From contig JAILNV010000227.1 of NCBI GenBank assembly GCA_024691125.1, positions 1 to 53,783 on the forward strand: DNA of 53,783 nucleotides, given 5' to 3'. The notes under the pieces are model-generated. The model saw only the letters and a list, made by a program, of their open reading frames with translations, made no database searches and had not been told where the DNA came from. The DNA comes from Lachnospiraceae bacterium (GTDB lineage Bacteria > Bacillota > Clostridia > Lachnospirales > Lachnospiraceae). Positions within the stretch are counted from its first letter, which is position 1; each line of letters opens with the position of its first letter. The position numbers were made by a program, and so were the translations under genes. Shown here piece after piece: positions 9,082 to 19,646 of this stretch.

Positions 9082-9110
9082 TTGTATTTCTGCGTTTTCT
9101 TAGGTATATT
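9082..9110 (+). promoter_or_regulatory. Promoter of the small-gene island
   Basis: TTGTAT (9082-9087), 17 bases, TATATT (9105-9110), about 90 bases before the gene at 9201. It is back to back with the OFA promoter. Confidence 0.55.
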
Positions 9111-9200
9111 ACTATCAGAGTGCCGCATAAGCATTATACAGGATATATTTATCCTGCAAATCTTTAAGGCAGAGGAGTTAATAAACAGGGGAAATATAAT

Positions 9201-9500
9201 ATGGGGATTCTTACCAATACCGTATCCAAAGAATGTAAGCGCATTGAATTCATGATAGGCGAGTACCGCAAGGTTAAGGACTCTCTTCCCAAGGGGACCC
9301 TGAGTCCCAAGAAAATAGGCAATCAGACTTATTACTATCTTAAATACAGAGACGGAGACCGGATCGTATCGGATTATGTTCATAAAGAAGATCTTGAGAA
9401 CCTTACCGAGCTTATAGAACACCGAAAACATACTGAGGTTATGATACGTTCGCTCAAGGATGAATTAAAAAAAGCTAAATCACTTCTGAAAAGCAGATAA
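9201..9500 (+). CDS. Small DUF6788-like protein
   Basis: 99 residues. Residues about 27-60 (LPKGTLSPKKIGNQTYYYLKY, followed by a DG pair and SDYV) look like the short beta module of DUF6788 proteins, often found in mobile or accessory gene neighbourhoods. The rest is charged helix, ending in a Lys-rich coiled stretch. AGGGG lies 9 bases before ATG. It is the first gene of a three-gene island and is followed after 32 bp by the 70-residue gene. The family match is from memory of the KG-S-KK-YYY pattern. Function unknown. Confidence 0.7.
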   Translation: MGILTNTVSKECKRIEFMIGEYRKVKDSLPKGTLSPKKIGNQTYYYLKYRDGDRIVSDYVHKEDLENLTELIEHRKHTEVMIRSLKDELKKAKSLLKSR

Positions 9501-9532
9501 TGGCTGAAGATGTATTAAAAGAGGGAATATAA

Positions 9533-9745
9533 ATGAACAGGGAAAGCTACCGTGTAATAAGAATATTACTTGTTCCCAAGGTGGTGGGACTTATTGCAGA
9601 AACATTTGACTGGGATGAGATAAAAGCATGTACCGCCTTCTATAACTCGAAGCTTAACGAACAGCTCGAACAGGACGACAACGATCTGTGGACCTACAGC
9701 GAGTACAAGCTTCTTGAACTGTTCCGCAAGGAAATTATAGAATAG
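9533..9745 (+). CDS. 70-residue protein, possible partner of DUF3791
   Basis: Small acidic protein not firmly recognised. The pattern LLVPKVVGLIAETFDWDEI followed by FYNSKLNEQL and WTYSEYKLLELF is one I associate with short proteins encoded beside DUF3791/DUF3990 genes, but I cannot verify this here. GAGGG is well placed before ATG. Its last three codons (Ile-Glu-stop) are supplied by the 134-bp repeat that starts at 9737, so the original C-terminus may have been longer. It could be an antitoxin-like or regulatory component, which is inference only. Confidence 0.7.
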   Translation: MNRESYRVIRILLVPKVVGLIAETFDWDEIKACTAFYNSKLNEQLEQDDNDLWTYSEYKLLELFRKEIIE

Positions 9746-9870
9746 CGAATTTCATCAGAAATTCGGTATTCGTACTGGACTAGGCTCTGCTGAAAGCAGA
9801 GGCGTGTCATGCGGAACGCATGATTTCTGAATGCATTTCCTTGTTTGCATTCAGAAAGTCATACAGTGAT
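9737..9870 (+). repeat. 134-bp four-hairpin repeat, copy 1
   Basis: Matches 48772-48905 (inverted in the window) with only three differences in 134 positions. It contains four perfect stem-loops in a row: 9747-9764 (7-bp stem, ATCA loop), 9785-9801 (7-bp stem, GAA loop), 9808-9822 (6-bp stem, GAA loop) and 9824-9857 (12-bp stem, 10-base loop). It begins inside the last codons of the 70-residue gene and ends about 60 bases before the DUF3791 start. It has no transposase and no clear terminal inverted repeats. A structured RNA or a small non-autonomous mobile element are the two main readings. Confidence 0.88.
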
Positions 9871-9933
9871 AACAGGCTTCTGATTTACAGCACGATCAAA
9901 AACTCTCTATGGTTCCGGGAGAATATTTCGCAT

Positions 9934-10143
9934 ATGACCAACGAAGGTAATTTTCTGACCTATTGCATAGAACAGTATAAATACGAAAAAAAAATGAGCG
10001 GAAGACAGGTGATGGATCTGTTCTCTAAGTACAATGTACTCGAATACATATACAACTCCTGTGATCCGCTTCATGAAAATAAGGCAAAATTCATAGTCGA
10101 GGATATCGATATCTATATAAAAGCCTGCAGGCACTGCTCTTGA
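9934..10143 (+). CDS. DUF3791-family small protein
   Basis: 69 residues. LTYCIEQYKYEKKMSGRQ, then LFSKYNVLEYI and a final IVEDIDIYI match the compact helical DUF3791 domain (CIE-YK-SG-EVF-LF-YG-DYI). The start at 9934 is chosen because the domain begins there and GGGAG lies 12 bases upstream. The frame is also open back to an ATG inside the repeat at 9820, which would add 38 residues. DUF3791 genes are commonly paired with a DUF3990 gene, but none follows here: the next gene is on the other strand. The locus may be a remnant of a larger cassette. Confidence 0.72.
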   Translation: MTNEGNFLTYCIEQYKYEKKMSGRQVMDLFSKYNVLEYIYNSCDPLHENKAKFIVEDIDIYIKACRHCS

Positions 10144-10201
10144 CCTTGTAGTCATAATCCTCTCAGCAAACCGTTATTCTGTTCTCTTTTAGAACGTCAG
10201 A

Positions 10202-11272
10202 CTATCGTACCGGCTTTCCGTTTATCTCTTTAACATTTCCGTTCTGTACTATAATATCCACACCCTCTCCGACCTTAAGGCTTTCCCACGTATCAAGATC
10301 TGTTTCGATGGTGTATGACTTATTCTTATCAGTTGTGAAAACAACCTTATAGTGCTCAGCTCTTCCGTTTTCCCTCTCATTCTCTGCAAGTCCCGAATCA
10401 TCCCAATATGGCTCATTATCACTACCCGACGTTTCGAGAGTATGATCCTGAACCCATTTATCTATATCATAATAGTATTTGGTTGCATATCTGGGAACCT
10501 GAACATAGACCGGCTGTTCTTCCTCTTCCGTATAATACTCAGTGGTATAACGCGGTGTCTCATAGGTATGCTCCGTAAAGGTTCCGTCACCGTTATCTAT
10601 ATAATCTGTATGGGTATCATATCCGTCCTGAACCTGTCTGGATTTCTGTACTTCAACAGTCTCGTAATGATCCAGTACGCTGTCATAATGGTGGATCTCA
10701 TTCCGTTCTTCCCTTACCCGACCTCCGTCCGGTACTTTCCAGTCCGACTCCTGAACCGTTTTATAAGCCTCTACCGAGATAACCCGTCCCCAGGTCTTGG
10801 CGGTTACCGATGCCGCATAATCCCTGGGTCTGCAGGCAAATGCAATTATTGCAATCAGAAGCGCAAGGCCTATTATTAAAGGCAGCCTTTTCTTAAGCCC
10901 ACCACTCTGCTTTGGTCCTGACAGCTGTTCGTGAAGCTCCTCGTCTGCCTTCTTCTTCGCTTCAGCTTTCTTCTGCTGGGTCTCCACGTTGTGGTAATAA
11001 TCTCCGCTGCTCTCCTCCCTGTCGGCGCCGCAGCCTACGCACACTACGGCATCATGCCTGTTAAGAGAACCGCAGTAACTGCAGGTCCAGTCCGCACCCT
11101 TGCCGTAAGCTTTAGCCTTGTCAGCGTCAACATACTCCTTTTCCTGTTTGAGGTAGAACTTTGTCCCCTCATCCTGAGGATGGCCGCAATTGGTACAACG
11201 TTTTTCAAGGCCACTCATTCCCTTATTTCCGCAATAAGGACAGTCCCAATATCCCTTAACTATTTTGTCCAT
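10202..11272 (-). CDS. Double zinc-ribbon membrane-anchored protein
   Basis: 356 residues. Two zinc ribbons occupy the N-terminus: CPYC...CTNC at about 12-32 and CSYC...CVGC at about 64-82. A charged coiled stretch (about 95-125) leads to one membrane segment (about 130-147, LPLIIGLALLIAIIAF). The remaining 200 residues are external and full of Tyr, Glu and Thr, with an OB-like C-terminal strand set. This is a cytoplasmic zinc-finger, single membrane pass, outside domain layout. The role is unknown. GGAGG precedes ATG, and a 17-bp near-palindrome copy lies 24 bases upstream. Confidence 0.82.
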   Translation of the reverse strand: MDKIVKGYWDCPYCGNKGMSGLEKRCTNCGHPQDEGTKFYLKQEKEYVDADKAKAYGKGADWTCSYCGSLNRHDAVVCVGCGADREESSGDYYHNVETQQKKAEAKKKADEELHEQLSGPKQSGGLKKRLPLIIGLALLIAIIAFACRPRDYAASVTAKTWGRVISVEAYKTVQESDWKVPDGGRVREERNEIHHYDSVLDHYETVEVQKSRQVQDGYDTHTDYIDNGDGTFTEHTYETPRYTTEYYTEEEEQPVYVQVPRYATKYYYDIDKWVQDHTLETSGSDNEPYWDDSGLAENERENGRAEHYKVVFTTDKNKSYTIETDLDTWESLKVGEGVDIIVQNGNVKEINGKPVR

Positions 11273-11296
11273 GCATAGCCCTCCTTATTTCTTTAC

Positions 11297-11313
11297 CTGT
11301 TCTGAACAGTTAC
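11297..11313 (-). repeat. 17-bp dispersed near-palindrome, copy 2
   Basis: CTGTTCTGAACAGTTAC. Its 13-base core CTGTTCTGAACAG is a perfect odd palindrome. A related half-site (CTGTAACAGTTC) follows at about 11319-11330. It lies between the methyltransferase stop and the zinc-ribbon gene start. Confidence 0.6.
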
Positions 11314-11330
11314 CATTCTGTAACAGTTCT

Positions 11331-12521
11331 TTATTTCTTAATAATCAGCCTGCACAGTGCAGGGCTTATCTTCATCTCTCTCAGCATTTCCCTGAGGCCC
11401 TCCGGCATAGCTTCCGGATCTATCCTGTCGTTTGCCTTTTCGGATTTCCTTACAGCCCTTATCATTATATTCTTGGGTGTATGTTCCATATCTATGAATT
11501 CAAGCAGCCGGACATCATATCCGCAGGCTGTCAGAATCTCTGCCCTTATACCGTCTGTTATAAGCGCGGACATCCTTTCTTTTATTATACCGTATTTCAT
11601 CACCGGTTTAAGAAAATCCGAATCGATCTGTCCGTTTATTTCATGCTGGCAGCAGGGCACGGAAAGGATTACGCCCGCATTCCACCTGACTGCATTATAC
11701 AGCGCATAATCTGTGGCTGTATCGCAGGCATGCAGTGTGATCACCATATCCACAGTGCGATCCCCGTCATCAGGTTCATAGCCTGATATATCTCCGCAGA
11801 TGAATCTAAGCTTATCATATCCGTACTTCCAGCTCAAATCATTACATTTCTTAATTACATCTTCCTTAAGATCGAGTCCGGTGATCCTTACATCCATTCC
11901 CCTTATTATGCTCAGATAGTGATAGACTGCAAAGGTAAGGTAGGACTTTCCGCATCCGAAATCTATTATCTGTATTTCTCTTCCTTCAGGCAGACTTATC
12001 GTCACGTCTTCTATGTATTCAAGGAATCTGTTGATCTGCCTGAACTTATCATACCGGCTGTTTATGATCTTACCCTCAGCTGTCATAACTCCGAGATCAA
12101 CAAGATAGTCAACCGGTTCACCTTCTCTTAAGATATAGTTCTTACTCCTGTTATGCATTAGCCGTGGAGAATTATCTGAAGCTTTGTTTTTTTCATCTTT
12201 ATTTTTTATCTTCAGATTAACGTTCCCTTTTCTGTTTATAAGTGCTGCGGCAGTCATATTCTCCGTTTCCATATCAAGCTGGGCATAATCTTCGGACAGA
12301 ATGTTAAACAGAACGTCAATAAGCATTTCCTTCTTAAGATTCTCGTGTATGACCTTAGTACCCCTGTAGGATGTAAGCTGGAAATACAGCTCCTTCTTTA
12401 ACATAATGGGTCTTACCTTCATCTTTTTTACGGGGTTGTCCTTATTCCTCGGTCTGCTTACGGTTATGCTTTTTAATTCTTCACTCAGATTATCTGCGAG
12501 TATTTTTTTTAGCCTGTCCAT
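11331..12521 (-). CDS. SAM-dependent methyltransferase (Methyltransf_32 / METTL25-like)
   Basis: 396 residues. A divergent basic N-terminal region of about 170 residues precedes a class I SAM fold. IQIIDFGCGKSYLTFAVYHY is the motif I loop (about 184-203), TGLDLKED the ribose-binding acidic motif, and VITLHACDTATDYAL motif IV. VPCCQHE is the conserved Pro-Cys-Cys segment of this family. Members are thought to modify RNA or protein, but the bacterial substrate is not established. It ends just before the zinc-ribbon gene and follows the 845-residue gene by 28 bp. Confidence 0.85.
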   Translation of the reverse strand: MDRLKKILADNLSEELKSITVSRPRNKDNPVKKMKVRPIMLKKELYFQLTSYRGTKVIHENLKKEMLIDVLFNILSEDYAQLDMETENMTAAALINRKGNVNLKIKNKDEKNKASDNSPRLMHNRSKNYILREGEPVDYLVDLGVMTAEGKIINSRYDKFRQINRFLEYIEDVTISLPEGREIQIIDFGCGKSYLTFAVYHYLSIIRGMDVRITGLDLKEDVIKKCNDLSWKYGYDKLRFICGDISGYEPDDGDRTVDMVITLHACDTATDYALYNAVRWNAGVILSVPCCQHEINGQIDSDFLKPVMKYGIIKERMSALITDGIRAEILTACGYDVRLLEFIDMEHTPKNIMIRAVRKSEKANDRIDPEAMPEGLREMLREMKISPALCRLIIKK

Positions 12522-12549
12522 TGTATACGAAGACCTTTCTTTTCACATT

Positions 12550-15087
12550 CTACCTGGCATATGTCAGGAAACGGTTACCGTTTGCGGCAAACCAGCCGGT
12601 CGAATCTTTTATGCCTCTTTTACCTATTGAGCCTTCTCTGGGATCATAAATTGTCAGATTATTATTATCATATCCGATTATCAGCACTGCCATATCATCC
12701 TCTACAATTGCGATAACCGGGCTTCCTATACCCACATAATACATCATTGCGTCCGTAGAGCAGCCGGAAAGTGCAAGCGCAGTTGTATTCGTCATGTTTT
12801 CCTTCATGATATCAAGCGTTGATTTTCCCTCCGCCAGAAGCTCTGTGGCATCAATATATACTCCCGCAGTCTTCATCATCTCCTCGAGGCATACCGCCAG
12901 AGTCGATCTGGAGGTCGGAACCTCATCCTGCATCTGGGCCGGCTCAATATCCGGAATCATATATTTAGGCTTCCTGTCGTTACTCTTCCATATGTAGCTG
13001 CACTTCTTGTCGACAACTGTACCCTTAACCTCTTCAGCCGTAAATACCGCATCTGCGGCATCTGTATACACAGCCACGATCTCACCCTTTGAATATACAT
13101 AGTAGCGATCCAGAACATCCTTGACATTCAGATAGTAATACCGATTGCCCTCATAGAGAACCTCCTTGGTATTAAGCTTCCTTATATTCTCCCCGGCTTT
13201 AATGTTCTTAAGCTCAGTCTGCCATATTGTTTCCATTTCCTCTGTAACAACACTGGTATATTTATTGACCGAAGCTTCCTTCGTTTCATTGTTCATTATC
13301 TGGTCATCACCTGTCTGATAGATAATATCCGTCTCACTGTCTATCATAACCCTGGTAAGATTCATCAGATTGTCTTCGAACTCTACATCTGTAACATAGA
13401 TACCGTCATGATGATAAGTCTTAAGGATCTCACCCTGTATGTTCTGAATATAAATATAGTCCATGGGAAGCACAGTACGTCCTGTTGAATCAAGCCGGAT
13501 ATCCTTTACCCCTACGCTACCGTAGACAAAATCATGATTAAAAAATCCCAGAGGTATCAGAAGATGCCCTGCTGCAGCATCTATCTTAACAGGCTGCGTC
13601 TCATTAAGCGACATAAAGCTTAATGAATTATATTCATACAGACTGTCCGCCGGTTGCCATCCGATCATACTGTTATCTTCCGAAGAAACAAATCTCGTCT
13701 CATTAAGTCCGCTTGCAAGGAGCTCTGCCTTTGTTGTCTCTATGTTTATCCTGTATATGGTTCCGTTATACAGTAGATACAGGATCCCGTTCCTGTTTAC
13801 ATAGCACAGGTTCTCTACATCATGCTTAAGAATCTCATATGATTTGGTATAAGGAATAAACAGATTCTCTTCAACTGTATTATAGACTGAATCGTAATAA
13901 TATATCGCTATTCCGGTCTCACCTTCATGTGTACCCCTGTTCATATACCCATAGACTGCAAAATACGTATTACCCGTATCATCTACATACAGTATCTTGA
14001 TATTATGCATCTTATATGCTGTCCTGACATCATCATTCTCTTTATCACGGAATGAATATATCCTTGTCAGAGAATCTGTAGCCGATGCATAGCCATATAG
14101 ACTCCTTTCCTGAACAAAACAAAAATAACCTGCATCTTCACTTTCTTTGTAATCTATAGGCGAAGAAAGTATACCATGGAAAATCTTACCGTTTCCCACA
14201 ACAACATTATCCTCATTTATTATCTTATCCATCGTACGCTCATAATCTATCAGATACATCCTCTCGGAACCTCTGGTCAGGTAAAAATATTCCTCCACGT
14301 CATACATTTCGCCTTTGGATGATACCGTATAATTTAGAAGAATACTGGCATCATAGGTGTTGATATCCAATATCCTGAGTTCCTTGTCACTCTCCAGAAC
14401 AGGCTCCATTTCGCCCCAGGTAAGCTGCTCAAAATTTGAATGTATGTTTACATATCCGAAGCTTGAATTATCTCCTTCGGAATTGGATTCCATATACATT
14501 TTAAGCTCCTCAGCCGCCACCTTATCGAAGGTTTTGGAACTGAAATTACGCACGAATTCAAGCTTCTCGGTAAGATAAAGCTCAGGTCTGTCAATAAATC
14601 TGCAGTAATAGGATGCCATTCTGCCGTCTGACAATGCAAGCTTTATTACAAGCATATATTCCTTTTCTTCGGTGATAAGATCCTTTACCGGAATGACAGC
14701 ACTTATTTCTTCGTTATGAAACTGCTGCTCCGGAATATCGGCATTCTCAAGCAGACGCTCCATATCAAGTGTCCTTACTTCGTAAGAAGCACCGGTAACA
14801 ATGCTTCCGAATGTCTTGATTTTAATCGGAATAGTCCTGTCGGCAGACATCGGGGTGATTGTTCCACGCAAATAACTGCCTTCCATTTCACTGACGTAGC
14901 CATGGAGACAGTTAATATATTCACCGTTAACGTTAACATATATAACCGGAAGTCCGGCCTTCTTCATTTCGGCAGTCATATCAGTGTTACCCTGATTTAT
15001 CACATTCGATGTGACAAGAACCGATATTATGAAAACGGTGAAAAGGATCGCTATTCTTATTAATGCTTTTAACAGCTTCTTTCTCAT
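12550..15087 (-). CDS. Large membrane-anchored extracellular protein with degenerate C39-like end
   Basis: 845 residues, not recognised as a whole. An N-terminal membrane anchor (about 8-28) is followed by a long beta-rich external region, in which short YxxYN/YRI strands suggest a propeller-like fold. The last 122 residues (from 724) resemble a papain-like C39 family fold: GIGSPVIAIVEDD, then IIGYDNNNLTIYDP. The expected catalytic Cys position reads Ser/Thr (TSRSTLAV) and the His position reads Met799-Ala, while Asp815 of YDP remains. It is therefore probably a binding rather than a cleaving domain. The ribosome binding site is weak. Confidence 0.75.
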   Translation of the reverse strand: MRKKLLKALIRIAILFTVFIISVLVTSNVINQGNTDMTAEMKKAGLPVIYVNVNGEYINCLHGYVSEMEGSYLRGTITPMSADRTIPIKIKTFGSIVTGASYEVRTLDMERLLENADIPEQQFHNEEISAVIPVKDLITEEKEYMLVIKLALSDGRMASYYCRFIDRPELYLTEKLEFVRNFSSKTFDKVAAEELKMYMESNSEGDNSSFGYVNIHSNFEQLTWGEMEPVLESDKELRILDINTYDASILLNYTVSSKGEMYDVEEYFYLTRGSERMYLIDYERTMDKIINEDNVVVGNGKIFHGILSSPIDYKESEDAGYFCFVQERSLYGYASATDSLTRIYSFRDKENDDVRTAYKMHNIKILYVDDTGNTYFAVYGYMNRGTHEGETGIAIYYYDSVYNTVEENLFIPYTKSYEILKHDVENLCYVNRNGILYLLYNGTIYRINIETTKAELLASGLNETRFVSSEDNSMIGWQPADSLYEYNSLSFMSLNETQPVKIDAAAGHLLIPLGFFNHDFVYGSVGVKDIRLDSTGRTVLPMDYIYIQNIQGEILKTYHHDGIYVTDVEFEDNLMNLTRVMIDSETDIIYQTGDDQIMNNETKEASVNKYTSVVTEEMETIWQTELKNIKAGENIRKLNTKEVLYEGNRYYYLNVKDVLDRYYVYSKGEIVAVYTDAADAVFTAEEVKGTVVDKKCSYIWKSNDRKPKYMIPDIEPAQMQDEVPTSRSTLAVCLEEMMKTAGVYIDATELLAEGKSTLDIMKENMTNTTALALSGCSTDAMMYYVGIGSPVIAIVEDDMAVLIIGYDNNNLTIYDPREGSIGKRGIKDSTGWFAANGNRFLTYAR

Positions 15088-15132
15088 TAGTAAATCTTAA
15101 ATCTCTTATATTTTTTTAGATAATTGTAACAC

Positions 15133-15164
15133 TTAAAAACGGCCGAAGACAATCCCCGGCCGTT
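15133..15164 (-). terminator. Terminator of the ATP synthase operon
   Basis: AACGGCCG (15138-15145) pairs with CGGCCGTT (15157-15164). On the minus strand the stem is followed by TTTTTAAG. It is placed just after atpC. Confidence 0.85.
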
Positions 15165-15219
15165 ATCGATCTGTGTTTTGATTATCCGAAGTGATCACTC
15201 CGGATCTACTCTGAGACTC

Positions 15220-15630
15220 TTATTTTTTTGCGGCTTCAATACGGGCTATCGATCTCTGAAGTGCACACTCGGCACGCCTCATATCGGTGTCATCCGCCTT
15301 CTCCATGATACGCTTCTCAGCACGTTCCTTTGCTTCCTCCGCTCTGGCAAGGTCAATCTCATCAGACCACTCAACCACTTCGGCAAGGATAGTCATGCTG
15401 TCCTGCAATATTTCAACAAAACCACTTATTAACGCCGCAACCTTTGTCTCTTTATCAGATTCCCTGATCCTCAATAATCCCGGAGCCACAACGCAGGTAA
15501 GAGGAATGTGATTCTTAAAAACACCTATCTCGCCCTCCGTTGTACGAAGCTCAACCATTATGGCGTCACCCTCGTAGAAGATCCTGTCCGGTGTGATGAT
15601 CTTTAATGCAAAAGCTCTTTCATCAGCCAT
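15220..15630 (-). CDS. atpC: F1F0 ATP synthase subunit epsilon
   Basis: 136-residue central-stalk subunit of F1 that binds gamma and can inhibit rotation. The N-terminal beta sandwich (about 1-85) includes the family-typical EVVMVELRTTEGEIG-like stretch and a GVFKNHIP loop. The C-terminal two-helix hairpin is rich in Ala, Glu and Arg. It is the last gene of the operon, starting 24 bp after atpD stops, with GAGGC upstream of ATG and a terminator beyond the stop. Confidence 0.97.
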   Translation of the reverse strand: MADERAFALKIITPDRIFYEGDAIMVELRTTEGEIGVFKNHIPLTCVVAPGLLRIRESDKETKVAALISGFVEILQDSMTILAEVVEWSDEIDLARAEEAKERAEKRIMEKADDTDMRRAECALQRSIARIEAAKK

Positions 15631-15654
15631 CTGTTATGCCTCATTCTTCAATAC

Positions 15655-17115
<1,461 letters not shown>

Positions 17116-17165
17116 TTATAGCATTTACCGGTATAAGCTGTTCCGTTTACTTTAACAGACCGGAA

Positions 17166-18065
17166 TTAACTGCTGAGAGCCTCCGCACCGCCTATGATCT
17201 CTGTAAGCTCCTGAGTGATATGACCCTGTCTTGCCCTGTTATACTGAAGCTCCAGACTGGATATCATTTCCTCCGCATTGCTCGTTGCCGAATCCATTGC
17301 CTGCATCCTGGCCCCGTTCTCACTGGCTACAGCTTCTATGAGAGCTCCATAAATGATGCTTGCAATATACTTGGGTATGATAAGCTCAAGTGCCTCCGAT
17401 TCCTCCGGTTCGTAGTTCATCTTGGCACGGAAATCAGCTTCATCTGTATCTTTTACGTCACCCGATCCTGCTTCATCATCCGCACTCTTTGTTATTTCCT
17501 CATCCACCGGAAGCAGCTTTATCAGCGTAGGGATATGACTTACGGTATTCTTAAAACCTGTATATGCCAGCCATATCTCACCTATCTCACCTGCACTGTA
17601 ATCTGCAAGAAGAGCATCTGCTATCTCTTTTGCATCTGCGTACAGAGGTTCATTTATCACCTCGGAAAAATCACTCTTGACTGTATATCCATGACGCTTA
17701 AGAGCGTCGCGGCCTTTCTTTCCCACAGAATAAACGAGAATATCTCCCGTCTTCCATTCCGAACCTGTAACAAGCTTTACGATATTGGAATTATATCCGC
17801 CTGCAAGACCCCTGTTCGAGGTGATCACAACAACCGCCTTCTTATCCGAGCCTCCCCTGACAAGATACGGATGATCAAGCTGTCCGGTTCTCCGGATTAT
17901 ACTCTTTATGGTCTCATACATGCAGTTAAAATATGCCTTGGATCTCTCTGCTCTGGTCTTTGCCCTCTGCAGCTTGACCGTTGAAACTAGCTTCATGGCC
18001 TTGGTAATCTGCTGTGTACTCTGTATACTGGTCTTACGCCTTTTTATATCTCTCATCGAGGCCAT
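17166..18065 (-). CDS. atpG: F1F0 ATP synthase subunit gamma
   Basis: 299-residue rotor shaft. The N-terminal helix carries the conserved MRDIKRRKTSIQSTQQITKA-type start, the middle has TSNRGLAGGYN, and the C-terminal helix has the family signature EMISSLELQYNRARQGHITQ. An acidic insertion of about 25 residues (191-215, rich in Asp and Glu) lies in the Rossmann-like domain and is longer than usual. AGGTGA precedes the ATG. It is 22 bp downstream of atpA. Confidence 0.97.
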   Translation of the reverse strand: MASMRDIKRRKTSIQSTQQITKAMKLVSTVKLQRAKTRAERSKAYFNCMYETIKSIIRRTGQLDHPYLVRGGSDKKAVVVITSNRGLAGGYNSNIVKLVTGSEWKTGDILVYSVGKKGRDALKRHGYTVKSDFSEVINEPLYADAKEIADALLADYSAGEIGEIWLAYTGFKNTVSHIPTLIKLLPVDEEITKSADDEAGSGDVKDTDEADFRAKMNYEPEESEALELIIPKYIASIIYGALIEAVASENGARMQAMDSATSNAEEMISSLELQYNRARQGHITQELTEIIGGAEALSS

Positions 18066-18087
18066 AAATTTTCACCTGCCTATATAC

Positions 18088-19599
18088 TTAATTCTTTAAG
18101 AATTCTTCCTTGAAGTCTGCAATTGCTTTCCTGAGCTTCTCCTCCGCCTCATCGGAAACCACCTTGGTATCCTTAATGGAATCCGGAATCTCGGGATAAT
18201 TCGTCTTTAAGTACTCGAAGAATTCCTTTTCAAAATCAACAACCTTTGAAACGGGTACATCAAGTAGATATTTATTTACCGCAACAAAGATAATGATAAC
18301 CTGATATTCAACCGGCATCGGCTGATACTGAGGCTGCTTAAGTATCTCCTTAAGCCTCTCGCCCTGCGCCAGCTTCTCCTTGGTATCCGCATCAAGCTCT
18401 GATCCGAACTGTGCAAACGCAGCCAGCTCTCTGTACTGTGCAAGCTCTGTACGGATGGGAGCCGAAATCTTCTTCATGGCCTTTATCTGAGCCGCACCAC
18501 CGACACGGGATACCGACAAACCGGCATTAACTGCGGGACGGAAGCCTGCGTTAAACATCTCGGTCTCAAGATATATCTGTCCGTCCGTTATAGAGATAAC
18601 GTTAGTCGGGATATAAGCAGATACATCGCCTGCCTGTGTTTCGATAATGGGCAGAGCCGTAAGTGATCCGCCGCCGTACTCTTCGCTCATCCTGGCAGCA
18701 CGCTCAAGAAGCCTTGAATGAAGATAGAATACATCACCGGGATATGCCTCACGCCCTGGCGGACGACGAAGCAGAAGCGAGAGTGTACGGTATGCAACCG
18801 CATGCTTGCTCAGATCATCATATATTACGAGAACATCTTCACCGTTCTCCATCCACTCCTCACCGATAGCGCATCCCGAATAAGGAGCTATATACTGAAG
18901 GGGAGCCATTTCCGAGGCTGTAGCCGCAACAACCGTTGTATATGCCATTGCGTTATATTCCTCAAGTGTTTTAACTATCGAAGCAACCGTCGAAGCCTTC
19001 TGTCCGATAGCTACGTAAATACACTTAACACCCTGACCCTTCTGGTTTATTATGGTATCCACGGCGATGGCAGTCTTACCTGTCTGTCTGTCACCGATTA
19101 TAAGCTCTCTCTGACCCCTTCCTATAGGAATCATCGAATCTATAGCCTTGATACCTGTCTGCAGCGGAGTATCTACCGATTTTCTCGTGATAACGCCCGA
19201 TGCGACACGTTCTATCTGACGATATTTATCAGTCTGTATGGGACCTTTGCCATCTATGGGCTGGCCAAGAGAATTAACAACACGGCCGAGCATAGCATCT
19301 CCGACGGGAACCTCAACAACACGACCGGTTGTCTTAACGGTATCACCCTCATTGATGTTCTTGTCAGCTCCAAGCAGAACCGCACCGACGTTATCCTCTT
19401 CCAGGTTGAGCACCATTCCGAATACTCCGCCCGGGAACTCAAGAAGCTCGTTCATCATTGCCTTCTCCAGTCCGTGAACACGTGCGATACCGTCTGCGAC
19501 CTGGATAACGGTACCTACCTCGGATACCTCCAGCTCACCGGCATATCTCTTTATCTGATCCTTGATTACAGAACTTATTTCTTCCGGTCTTAAATTCAT
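18088..19599 (-). CDS. atpA: F1F0 ATP synthase subunit alpha
   Basis: 503-residue non-catalytic nucleotide-binding subunit. It has GDRQTGKT at 169-176, [13 protein letters not shown] just before it, and the [13 protein letters not shown] arginine-finger segment near 365-380. Length and domain order are those of standard bacterial alpha. AAGGTG lies upstream of ATG. It follows atpH after 47 bp. Confidence 0.99.
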   Translation of the reverse strand: MNLRPEEISSVIKDQIKRYAGELEVSEVGTVIQVADGIARVHGLEKAMMNELLEFPGGVFGMVLNLEEDNVGAVLLGADKNINEGDTVKTTGRVVEVPVGDAMLGRVVNSLGQPIDGKGPIQTDKYRQIERVASGVITRKSVDTPLQTGIKAIDSMIPIGRGQRELIIGDRQTGKTAIAVDTIINQKGQGVKCIYVAIGQKASTVASIVKTLEEYNAMAYTTVVAATASEMAPLQYIAPYSGCAIGEEWMENGEDVLVIYDDLSKHAVAYRTLSLLLRRPPGREAYPGDVFYLHSRLLERAARMSEEYGGGSLTALPIIETQAGDVSAYIPTNVISITDGQIYLETEMFNAGFRPAVNAGLSVSRVGGAAQIKAMKKISAPIRTELAQYRELAAFAQFGSELDADTKEKLAQGERLKEILKQPQYQPMPVEYQVIIIFVAVNKYLLDVPVSKVVDFEKEFFEYLKTNYPEIPDSIKDTKVVSDEAEEKLRKAIADFKEEFLKN

Positions 19600-19646
19600 G
19601 GATCTATACGCACCTTTCTATAGTTTTTTAACCTTTTCTTTTATGC

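Noticed and set aside
9066-9431. 121-residue minus-strand frame opposite the DUF6788-like gene
   Set aside because: It crosses two likely promoters and lacks a ribosome binding site; the plus-strand gene is better supported.
18718-19593. 291-residue plus-strand frame over atpA
   Set aside because: It is the mirror of a conserved gene. Cys/Tyr/His-rich composition is typical of antisense frames.
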